The notes beneath the pieces were generated by a model. It had not been told where the DNA came from. It made no database searches and saw nothing but the letters and a program-made list of their open reading frames with translations. The position numbers and the translations under genes are program-made. Source: an uncultured Erysipelotrichaceae bacterium (GTDB lineage Bacteria > Bacillota_I > Bacilli_A > Erysipelotrichales > Erysipelotrichaceae). From it: a stretch of DNA of 6,586 bases. The stretch covers positions 1-6,586 of the forward strand of contig CADCPE010000173.1 in the NCBI GenBank assembly GCA_902803275.1, read 5' to 3'. This document shows, in pieces, positions 1-6,129 of this stretch (its first letter is position 1; every line of letters begins with the position of its first letter).

Positions 1-1
1 G

Positions 2-34
2 CCTAAACAGGCAAAATATTTATCTACGATATGA
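2..34 (+). CDS. Possible C-terminal end of an upstream gene (partial)
   Basis: A frame open from the window edge reads PKQAKYLSTI and ends at a TGA (32-34) that overlaps the atpI ATG in an ATGA arrangement. The same kind of overlap occurs at atpF/fusion in this operon. No Shine-Dalgarno sequence is visible before atpI, so coupling to a gene ending here would explain how atpI is translated. Ten codons are too few to identify a product. AtpZ-type small proteins often precede atpI, but that is only a guess. The stretch could equally be untranslated leader. Confidence 0.3.
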   Translation, partial: PKQAKYLSTI

Positions 35-378
35 GCTTAAAAGTCTATCTCATCACTGCTGCTGTCGGAATTGTGTGCTCAGGGGTGTTCACGCTTATCG
101 ATGTCAAGATAAGTGCAGGAATACTTCTAAGTACATTATTTTCTTTATTGAACATGGTACTGCTTTCCGCAAGCATGAAGTTTGCGATCCAAGGCAAGGA
201 AGGCGCATACGGCATCATGATGATGAGCAATATCGTAAGATATTCATTGCTGATATTGTGCATGTTCATCGCTTATAAGCTCCCGCAGTATTTCTCACTG
301 ATTGGAGTGGCAATCGGGATGTCACTGTTCCTGATTGCTCTGATAATTGATGCAATTGAAAAAAGAAGAAAGGGGTGA
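31..378 (+). CDS. atpI: ATP synthase subunit I (AtpI family membrane protein)
   Basis: This is a 115-residue, very hydrophobic protein with four predicted membrane helices, roughly residues 4-22, 28-48, 65-84 and 87-109. It ends in a basic tail (EKRRKG). The second helix has the small-residue pattern typical of the ATP synthase I chain family (GILLSTLFSLLNMVLLS). AtpI proteins act in the membrane as non-essential factors in c-ring assembly and have been linked to Mg2+ or ion handling. First position in an atp operon, directly before atpB, is its usual place. The ATG at 31 is the only possible standard start, because an in-frame TAA lies at 4-6. There is no clear Shine-Dalgarno sequence, which suggests translational coupling to whatever lies upstream. 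The family call rests on position and hydropathy more than on strong motifs. Confidence 0.75.
   Translation: MSLKVYLITAAVGIVCSGVFTLIDVKISAGILLSTLFSLLNMVLLSASMKFAIQGKEGAYGIMMMSNIVRYSLLILCMFIAYKLPQYFSLIGVAIGMSLFLIALIIDAIEKRRKG
371..378 (+). promoter_or_regulatory. Ribosome binding site deciding the atpB start
   Basis: AGGGGTGA, preceded by an A-rich run, resembles the AAGGAGGTGA consensus. It lies five bases before the ATG at 384 and overlaps the atpI stop codon. The alternative GTG start at 375 lies inside this element and would have almost no spacer, so the ATG is preferred. Confidence 0.6.
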
Positions 379-383
379 GTGAC

Positions 384-1067
384 ATGGAAATCCAAAGCGC
401 GGTCTATTCGATCATCATAGTGACGCTTTTCATGGCGCTTCTTTTAGTCTATATCAACCGCAAGCTGGTCAAGTTTGATCCGCTCAGCAGGCCTACCGGC
501 ATCGTGCTTCTTGTCATCATGTACGCGCAGATGATCGACAATATGGTAAGAAGCAAGACCAATGAAAAAGTGGCCAAGTACCTGACCCCTTATATCATGA
601 CGGTTGCGGCCTACATCTTTCTGGCAAACATCTCTGGACTGTTCTCTTTAGAACCGCCGACTTCAAACTACTCGGTGACGCTGGCCCTAGGAGCCATCAC
701 CTGTATCCTGATCGAAGTGTTCTCGTTTATCTGCAGAGGTCCTAAAGGATATCTCAAGAGCTGGTTTGAGCCGTTTGCCCCGTTTGTGGTCATGAACCTG
801 ATGAGCAAGTTCTCGACTCTGCTGTCGCTGTCGCTGCGTCTTTTCGGTAATATCATATCCGGATCGATCCTGATGACCGTCATCTATTCGATGCTCGGGA
901 ATATTTCAAAATCGATCCCGTTTATCGGAGAATTCAATATCGTCGGTGTTGCAGTGGCACCGGTCCTGCATTTCTATTTCGACCTGTTCTCGGGGGTCAT
1001 GCAGGCATTCATCTTCATTACATTGACAGTTTCGTTTATAGGTAAGGAATTACCTGAGGAAAAATAG
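384..1067 (+). CDS. atpB: F1Fo-ATP synthase subunit a
   Basis: Subunit a of the membrane Fo sector forms the two half-channels through which ions reach and leave the c-ring. Numbered from the ATG at 384, the protein has 227 residues. A GTG at 375 would add three residues but overlaps the ribosome binding site. The family motif PTSNYSVTLAL is at about 92-102. The essential arginine is R152 in SLSLRLFGN, with the conserved Asn at N156. The last helix carries DLFSGVMQAFIF, with Q207 matching E. coli Gln252. The position of E. coli Glu219 is Ser161, and that of His245 is Asp200, so the polar channel residues are distributed differently from E. coli. The protein is multi-helical throughout and has a short N-terminus. 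It follows atpI by five bases, and its stop codon overlaps the atpE ribosome binding site. Confidence 0.97.
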   Translation: MEIQSAVYSIIIVTLFMALLLVYINRKLVKFDPLSRPTGIVLLVIMYAQMIDNMVRSKTNEKVAKYLTPYIMTVAAYIFLANISGLFSLEPPTSNYSVTLALGAITCILIEVFSFICRGPKGYLKSWFEPFAPFVVMNLMSKFSTLLSLSLRLFGNIISGSILMTVIYSMLGNISKSIPFIGEFNIVGVAVAPVLHFYFDLFSGVMQAFIFITLTVSFIGKELPEEK

Positions 1068-1071
1068 GAGG
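1066..1071 (+). promoter_or_regulatory. Strong ribosome binding site of atpE
   Basis: A perfect AGGAGG lies seven bases before the atpE ATG and overlaps the atpB stop codon (1065-1067). It is the strongest such site in the window. That fits the need for about ten or more c subunits per enzyme. Confidence 0.85.
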
Positions 1072-1078
1072 AAAATAT

Positions 1079-1309
1079 ATGGAAAAAGCATTAATGGCAT
1101 TTGCGGCAGCACTTTGTGTCTGCGGTGGCTGTGTTACAGGCATCATGGAAGGCAAGGTAGCGGTTCAGGCTGTCGAGTCAATCGGAAAGAATCCGGATGC
1201 AGCTGATAAAATCCAGTCTATGGCTATCATCGGTGCAGCTATTTCTGAGACCTGTGCTATTTACTGTCTGCTTGTTGCTTTCTTGATCATCTTCGTCTTA
1301 GGAGCATAG
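1079..1309 (+). CDS. atpE: F1Fo-ATP synthase subunit c, probable Na+-type
   Basis: This 76-residue helical hairpin forms the rotating c-ring in the membrane. Helix 1 spans about residues 4-35, the cytoplasmic loop is KNPDA (37-41, normally R-Q/N-P), and helix 2 spans about 45-75. The ion-binding carboxylate is E57 in AISETCAIY. Aligned to the Na+-type c subunit of Ilyobacter, E57 matches Glu65, T58 matches Ser66, Y62 matches Tyr70, and E24 sits where Gln32 would be. Two facing glutamates plus a hydroxyl residue resemble the two-carboxylate Na+ site of Fusobacterium nucleatum. Na+ coupling is therefore likely but inferred. Oddities are five cysteines (13, 15, 18, 59, 63) and an incomplete alternating-glycine motif in helix 1 (G17, V19, G21, M23, G25). 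The start is fixed by a perfect AGGAGG. Confidence 0.97.
   Translation: MEKALMAFAAALCVCGGCVTGIMEGKVAVQAVESIGKNPDAADKIQSMAIIGAAISETCAIYCLLVAFLIIFVLGA
1301..1304 (+). promoter_or_regulatory. Ribosome binding site of atpF inside the end of atpE
   Basis: GGAG within TTAGGAGC forms part of the Gly75-Ala76 codons of atpE and lies nine bases before the atpF ATG at 1314. Ribosomes finishing atpE would therefore cover the atpF initiation site, which suggests coupled translation. Confidence 0.55.
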
Positions 1310-1313
1310 CAAG

Positions 1314-1823
1314 ATGCAATTACCTGATGTATTTGGCTTGCTGTTCCCTAACGTATGGACATTTATCAGCCAGTTATGTGCTACAGCAGTACTGTTTTTC
1401 CTGATGTATAAGCTGGCCTACAAGCCGGTCAAGAAGATCCTTGATGAAAGAAGCAACTATGAACAGTCAAGGATAAGCGAGGCCGATGTTCTGAAAGAGG
1501 AAACAGAAAGACTCAACGAAGAAGCAAAGCAGGGCATCATCGAAGCCAACAAGTCAGCTGAGGATATCGTCGCTTCTGCCCGTGAAGAGGCAGAGATCAT
1601 CAAGAAGGAACTTGTCGAACAGGGCAAGGAACAGAGCAAACAGCTGATGGAAAACGCTCAGCGCGAGATCGAAGTTCAAAGAAGCAAGATGCTTCAGGAT
1701 CTTCACAGCGAGATCGTGGATGCGACCATCTCAGCTACGGAAAAGATGCTTAAAGTAAAGATCGAAAACCAGGAAGACAAGGATAATATCGATACGTTCG
1801 TCAAGGAAGTAATCAACAAATGA
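1314..1823 (+). CDS. atpF: F1Fo-ATP synthase subunit b
   Basis: Subunit b forms the peripheral stalk that holds F1 against rotor torque. The 169-residue protein is of normal length. It has a short periplasmic-side N-terminus with the family motif FPNVWTFISQL (11-21), one membrane helix to about residue 33, then the conserved AYKPVKKILDER (35-46). A long charged helix follows, rich in Glu, Lys and Gln, expected to dimerise as a coiled coil to about residue 150. The C-terminal part should contact delta, which in this operon is fused to alpha. The stop codon overlaps the start of the fusion gene (ATGA, 1820-1823), so translation is probably coupled. Only one b gene is present, so a b2 homodimer is the simplest model. 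Confidence 0.96.
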   Translation: MQLPDVFGLLFPNVWTFISQLCATAVLFFLMYKLAYKPVKKILDERSNYEQSRISEADVLKEETERLNEEAKQGIIEANKSAEDIVASAREEAEIIKKELVEQGKEQSKQLMENAQREIEVQRSKMLQDLHSEIVDATISATEKMLKVKIENQEDKDNIDTFVKEVINK

Positions 1824-3871
1824 GTATCAGAGGTTATGCCAGAAATCTGATGGAACTGGCTAATCAGGAAAACATGGTCGAAAGCTGCTACAGCGAGATC
1901 AAGGCGATCAATGATGAATTGAACAACAATCCCGAACTGGCACGCTACATTGTTTCATCCGATTACAGTTCCGAAGATAAAAAAAGAAAACTTCAGGAAG
2001 TTTTTAATAACGAACTGGATAATTCGATCCTGCATGGCTTATTCCTGGTTATTGATAATCTTCCAAGAAAACACATGGAGATCGAACTGATCCATGATTT
2101 TTTGGATTACTACTATCAGTCAAGAGGTATCGTCTTTGGTACGGTACACTCGGCGGAAAAAATGGATCCTCAGCAGATCAGCACCATTGAAGTTGCCTTC
2201 TCACATAAGCTGGGCAAAACGATCAGAGTCGAAAACAAAGTCGATCCCGATCTGATCGGCGGTGTAAAAGTCGTCATCAATGAAAATGTCTGGGACGGAA
2301 CCTACAGAGCCAAACTTGATGATCTGCGAAACCAGCTTTTAAACAACGAAGTAGAAAAAGCTCCGGAGAAACTGGGCAAGGAACTGGTCAGCGAAGTCAA
2401 AGACTATTCTTCCTTCGGGATCAGAAAGGAATCCAACAGGACCATCGGTTTTGTAAGGAGCGTTGCGGATGGCGTTGCGAATATCTCCGGCATCTATGAT
2501 GCAATGGCCGGTGAACTTCTTGACCTTGGTACGACCAAGGCCATGGTCATGGACCTTGAAGAAGACAATATTGCAGCTGTACTGCTGGGCAACGACAAGG
2601 ATATCGTCAAAGGAAAAGAAGTCAAGGCGACCGGTAAAGTCGTTGAAGTTCCGGTCGGTGATGAACTTTTAGGCCGCGTTGTCGATGCCTTGGGCAGACC
2701 GATCGACGGCAAGGGGGCTATAAGAACTTCAGCTTCCCGCCAGATCGAACTTCCGGCACCGGGCATCATTGACCGCTCTCCGGTAAATGAACCGCTGCAG
2801 ACCGGAATCAAGATCATCGACTCCATGATCCCTATCGGCAAAGGTCAGCGAGAACTTATCATCGGTGACAGACAGACCGGCAAGACGGCGATCGCTGTCG
2901 ATACGATCATCAATCAGAAAGGCCGCAACGTCAAGTGCATATATGTAGCGATCGGCCAGAAGAATTCCAATGTCGCTCAGATCATCGAGAAGCTCAACAG
3001 CTTCGGTTCGATGGAATATACGACGGTGGTCGTAGCGGGTGCTTCAGAACTTCCGTCACTGCAGTATATTGCTCCGTATTCCGGCTGTGCGATCGGCGAA
3101 TACTGGATGAATAAAGGTGAAGATGTTCTGATCGTCTACGATGATCTAAGCAAGCACGCTGTCGCTTACAGAACGCTTTCGCTGCTTTTAAGAAGGCCTC
3201 CAGGAAGAGAAGCATTCCCGGGTGATGTCTTCTATCTGCATTCAAGACTGCTGGAAAGAAGCGGTAAACTTTCCGAAAGACTCGGAAGCGGTTCATTGAC
3301 GGCTCTTCCGATCATAGAGACACAGGCCGGCGATATTTCGGCCTACATTCCTACCAATGTCATATCCATTACCGACGGACAGATTTTCCTGCAGAGTGAA
3401 CTGTTCAACTCAGGCATCAGACCGGCCATTGATTACGGTCTGTCTGTTTCCCGTGTCGGTTCGGCTGCCCAGATCAAGGCCATGAAGCAGGTCTCTTCTT
3501 CGCTGAAGCTTGATCTGTCACAGTATCAGGAAGTACTGGATTTTGCCCAGTTCGGTTCGGATCTTGATCCTTCGACCAGAGCCAGGATCAATCACGGACG
3601 CCATCTGGTCGAACTGCTCAAACAGGCGCAGTATCAGCCGATGAGCACGGCCGATCAGATACTGCTTTTGTTTGCGAACAAGCTGAACCTGCTTGATGAT
3701 ATTCCGCTTGAAAGGATCAGAGAATATGAGAAGAGCCTTTTAAGTGAAATGAACCTTGTTCATGCAGACATCATCGAACAGATCAGCAACGAAAAAAAGA
3801 TCGATGATCAGCTCAATGATCGTTTAACAGAGATCATTACGAACTTCACGATCAGATTCAGAGATTTATAA
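1820..3871 (+). CDS. atpHA: Fused ATP synthase delta-alpha subunit (AtpH-AtpA)
   Basis: One uninterrupted 683-residue protein combines two F1 subunits that are normally separate. Residues 1-175 are a full-length delta: an N-terminal helical domain beginning YARNLMELA, then the C-terminal signature region LIGGVKVVI...WDGTYRAKLDDLRNQLL (145-174). Residues from about 180 to 683 are a full-length alpha (about 503 residues). They comprise the N-terminal helix (EKLGKELVSEV), the beta-barrel, Walker A GDRQTGKT (349-356), Walker B VLIVYDD (436-442), the alpha/beta signature PAIDYGLSVS (535-544), the arginine finger R545 in VSRVGSAAQ, and the helical C-terminal domain. The linker is at most about ten residues. 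Start ATG 1820 has AAGGAAG ten bases upstream and overlaps the atpF stop. Delta joins F1 to subunit b, and alpha carries the non-catalytic nucleotide sites. No nearby internal start codon could make free alpha. The residues for nucleotide binding look intact, so both halves are probably functional. Confidence 0.96.
   Translation: MSIRGYARNLMELANQENMVESCYSEIKAINDELNNNPELARYIVSSDYSSEDKKRKLQEVFNNELDNSILHGLFLVIDNLPRKHMEIELIHDFLDYYYQSRGIVFGTVHSAEKMDPQQISTIEVAFSHKLGKTIRVENKVDPDLIGGVKVVINENVWDGTYRAKLDDLRNQLLNNEVEKAPEKLGKELVSEVKDYSSFGIRKESNRTIGFVRSVADGVANISGIYDAMAGELLDLGTTKAMVMDLEEDNIAAVLLGNDKDIVKGKEVKATGKVVEVPVGDELLGRVVDALGRPIDGKGAIRTSASRQIELPAPGIIDRSPVNEPLQTGIKIIDSMIPIGKGQRELIIGDRQTGKTAIAVDTIINQKGRNVKCIYVAIGQKNSNVAQIIEKLNSFGSMEYTTVVVAGASELPSLQYIAPYSGCAIGEYWMNKGEDVLIVYDDLSKHAVAYRTLSLLLRRPPGREAFPGDVFYLHSRLLERSGKLSERLGSGSLTALPIIETQAGDISAYIPTNVISITDGQIFLQSELFNSGIRPAIDYGLSVSRVGSAAQIKAMKQVSSSLKLDLSQYQEVLDFAQFGSDLDPSTRARINHGRHLVELLKQAQYQPMSTADQILLLFANKLNLLDDIPLERIREYEKSLLSEMNLVHADIIEQISNEKKIDDQLNDRLTEIITNFTIRFRDL
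2342..2420 (+). other. Delta-alpha fusion junction
   Basis: This stretch encodes the end of delta (around residue 175), the linker NEVEKAP, and the first helix of alpha. It is in frame throughout. It contains no ATG, GTG or TTG in any forward frame. The only near-cognate in-frame codons are CTGs at 2372 and 2384; the first has GGAGAA (2365-2370) only one base upstream, which is too close for normal initiation. The next in-frame ATG is at 2504 (Met229), inside the alpha beta-barrel domain, and starting there would delete part of that domain. Confidence 0.85.
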
Positions 3872-3877
3872 AGAGAA

Positions 3878-4714
3878 ATGCCCGGACAGATAAGTGCCAT
3901 TAAAAAAAGACTGCAGACGGTCAATTCGACCAAGAAACTGACCAAGGCCACGGAACTTGTGGCGACCGTCAAGCTGCAGAAATACAATCTCAAGACAAGG
4001 CAGAATGAAGAGTATGCGAACAATCTGCTGCGTTTTATTTCGGCTGCTTTAAAAGGCAAGAGGCCGGAAGTTGAAACCAACGGCTATCTGCTTCAGGGCA
4101 AGGCGGAGAATCCGCTTTATATCGTCATAACTTCCAATTCAGGTCTGTGCGGAAGCTACAACCTGGAAGTGCTGAAGTTTGCGGAAAAACACATGCCTAA
4201 GGATGTACCGGTCTTTGCGATCGGCACGATCGGCTACAACTGGCTGATGAAAAACGACTACCTCGTCGTCAAGAAATATGATGAACTTGAAGACCTGCAG
4301 CCGCGCATCCTCAACCAGCTGATAAACAACCTGCTGATCCTGTATCGCGACTATGAGATCAGTGAGATCAATGTCATCTATACCAGATACATCAATACAC
4401 TGACTTATGAGCCGACTCTCACCAAACTGCTTCCTTTTGAAGCCAAACAGCTCGAAGGAGAAGATGAGATCCTGCTTGAACCTTCTAGAGATGAAGTGCT
4501 CAATACGCTGATCCCGATGTATGTGTCATCTCAGCTGTATGTCATGTTTCTGGAGTCAAAGACTTCGGAAAATGCCGCCAGAAGAAACGCGATGAATCTC
4601 GCCAACAAGAACGCGGATGAACTCATCAGTGAGCTATCGCTCAACTACAACAAGGCCAGACAGGCGGCCATCACACAGGAAATGAATGAGATCGTCGCTT
4701 CGACAAGAAGATAG
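3878..4714 (+). CDS. atpG: F1Fo-ATP synthase gamma subunit
   Basis: Gamma is the central shaft that turns inside the alpha3beta3 head and passes torque between the c-ring and the catalytic sites. The 278-residue length is normal. The N-terminal coiled-coil helix has IKKRLQTVNSTKKLTKATELVA (two pieces, about 8-29), the Rossmann-like middle has TSNSGLCGSYN (85-95), and the C-terminal helix has SENAARRNAM (230-239) and NYNKARQAAITQE (256-268). Two departures stand out. Thr25 replaces the usual Met of the KAM-x-MVA motif (E. coli Met23). The final family signature, normally ending G-A, reads S-T (IVASTRR). The gene starts six bases after the fusion stop. Only a weak AGAG-type site precedes the ATG, so its lower output may depend on coupling. 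That fits one gamma per enzyme. Confidence 0.97.
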   Translation: MPGQISAIKKRLQTVNSTKKLTKATELVATVKLQKYNLKTRQNEEYANNLLRFISAALKGKRPEVETNGYLLQGKAENPLYIVITSNSGLCGSYNLEVLKFAEKHMPKDVPVFAIGTIGYNWLMKNDYLVVKKYDELEDLQPRILNQLINNLLILYRDYEISEINVIYTRYINTLTYEPTLTKLLPFEAKQLEGEDEILLEPSRDEVLNTLIPMYVSSQLYVMFLESKTSENAARRNAMNLANKNADELISELSLNYNKARQAAITQEMNEIVASTRR

Positions 4715-4720
4715 AAAGGA
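4715..4720 (+). promoter_or_regulatory. Ribosome binding site of atpD
   Basis: AAAGGA lies eight bases before the atpD ATG, in the 14-base gap after the atpG stop. It is clearly stronger than the site before atpG, which is consistent with three beta and one gamma per F1. Confidence 0.65.
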
Positions 4721-4728
4721 AAACGATT

Positions 4729-6129
4729 ATGAATGAAAATATCGGTGAAGTAGTACAGGTCATCGGACCGGTCGTAGATATACGTTTTGTAGATCAGCTG
4801 CCAAAGCTGTATAACGCAATCGAGATTCCTTTTAATGATGATTTCATTACCTGTGAAGTTGAACAGGACCTCGGAGATGACAAGGTCAGATGTATTTCCC
4901 TTTCACAGACCAACGGACTTACCAGAGGCATGAAAGCTATCGATACCGGCAAGGCTATTGAAGTACCGGTGGGAAAACAGATCCTGGGCAGGATGTTCAA
5001 TCTGCTGGGTGAACCGATCGACGGTCTTGAGGAAGTCAAGAACGCCAAGAAGGATATCATCCACAAACCGGCGCCTTCTTTCGAAGATCAGCAGACTGCT
5101 GTGGAAATACTGGAGACCGGTATCAAAGTCGTTGACCTTCTTTGTCCTTATATAAAAGGCGGAAAGATCGGTCTTTTCGGCGGTGCCGGTGTAGGCAAGA
5201 CCGTACTGATGCAGGAACTGATCAGATCGATCGCTGTTGAACACAATGGCCTCTCTGTTGTTGCCGGTGTCGGTGAACGTACCAGAGAAGGCAATGATCT
5301 TTACTATGAAATGAAGGAAAGCGGCGTTCTGGAGAAGACTGTACTGGTCTACGGCCAGATGAACGAATCGCCAGGTGCCAGAATGAGAGTCGCCTTAAGC
5401 GCCTTGACCATGGCCGAATACTTCCGCGATGTCGACAACCAGGACGTTCTGCTGTTTATCGATAATATCTTCAGATTCTCCCAGGCCGGCTCCGAAGTAT
5501 CGGCGCTGCTGGGAAGGATGCCTTCAGCTGTCGGCTATCAGCCGACTCTGGCTACCGAAATGGGCGAACTGCAGGAAAGGATCACTTCCACCAAGAACGG
5601 ATCCATTACCTCCGTACAGGCCATCTATGTGCCGGCAGATGACTTGACCGACCCTGCACCTGCCACGGCTTTCGCGCACCTGGATGCCAAGACAGTCCTT
5701 GACCGTAAGATCGCATCTTCAGGTCTTTATCCGGCTGTCGATCCGCTGCAGTCAAGCTCAAGAGCACTGGATCCGAATATCGTCGGTGAAGAACATTACG
5801 ACACTGCACTAGCCGTTTTGATGATCCTTCAGAAATACCATGACCTGCAGGATATCATAGCCATCCTGGGCATAGACGAGCTATCCGATGAAGACAAGGC
5901 GATCGTCAACCGTGCAAGAAGGATCAGAAACTTCCTTTCGCAGCCGTTTGCGGTCGCAGAGAAATTCTCAGGCATCGAAGGCAGGTTTGTTCATATCAGC
6001 GATACGATCAGATCTTTCAAAGCGATCTTGAGCGGTGCATATGACAATTATCCTGAAGAGGCTTTCACTTACTGCGGCGCCATTGAAGACGTTGAAGAAA
6101 AAGCCAAAGGTATGAAACATGGAGTTTAA
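4729..6129 (+). CDS. atpD: F1Fo-ATP synthase beta subunit (catalytic)
   Basis: Beta carries the catalytic nucleotide sites of F1, three per enzyme at the interfaces with alpha. The 466-residue length is typical. The N-terminal barrel begins GEVVQVIGPVVDIRF (6-20). Walker A is GGAGVGKT (151-158, K157 and T158). The catalytic glutamate is E183 in GVGERTREGNDLYYEM. Walker B is VLLFIDN (240-246). The alpha/beta signature is PAVDPLQSSS (335-344). The lever-arm motif DELSDED (383-389) is the usual DELSEED with one conservative change. All key residues are present, so the protein should be active. The last 11 bases overlap the start of atpC. Confidence 0.98.
   Translation: MNENIGEVVQVIGPVVDIRFVDQLPKLYNAIEIPFNDDFITCEVEQDLGDDKVRCISLSQTNGLTRGMKAIDTGKAIEVPVGKQILGRMFNLLGEPIDGLEEVKNAKKDIIHKPAPSFEDQQTAVEILETGIKVVDLLCPYIKGGKIGLFGGAGVGKTVLMQELIRSIAVEHNGLSVVAGVGERTREGNDLYYEMKESGVLEKTVLVYGQMNESPGARMRVALSALTMAEYFRDVDNQDVLLFIDNIFRFSQAGSEVSALLGRMPSAVGYQPTLATEMGELQERITSTKNGSITSVQAIYVPADDLTDPAPATAFAHLDAKTVLDRKIASSGLYPAVDPLQSSSRALDPNIVGEEHYDTALAVLMILQKYHDLQDIIAILGIDELSDEDKAIVNRARRIRNFLSQPFAVAEKFSGIEGRFVHISDTIRSFKAILSGAYDNYPEEAFTYCGAIEDVEEKAKGMKHGV

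Noticed and set aside
1..12. GCCT-AAAC-AGGC inverted repeat as a terminator
   Set aside because: The stem is only four pairs and is followed by a mixed A/T stretch with no T-run, so it is not a credible intrinsic terminator.
375..377. GTG as the atpB start, giving a four-base overlap with atpI
   Set aside because: It lies inside the best ribosome binding site (371-378) with no spacer. The ATG at 384 has proper spacing. The difference is only three residues.
2365..2386. CTG codons after GGAGAA as a separate alpha start
   Set aside because: CTG initiation is rare. The 2372 codon is one base from the GGAGAA element and the 2384 codon is 13 bases away, so neither has convincing spacing. Kept only as an alternative to test.
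2340..2420. The delta-alpha fusion as an artefact of a sequencing error or lost stop codon
   Set aside because: Restoring two genes would need both a stop and a start. No ATG, GTG or TTG is present in any forward frame at 2340-2420, and both halves stay in frame with full-length, motif-complete domains.
2494..3296. Minus-strand reading frames of 100-115 codons opposite the alpha region
   Set aside because: They lie opposite strongly conserved alpha coding sequence, have no plausible initiation signals and do not resemble known proteins. They are shadows of the sense gene.
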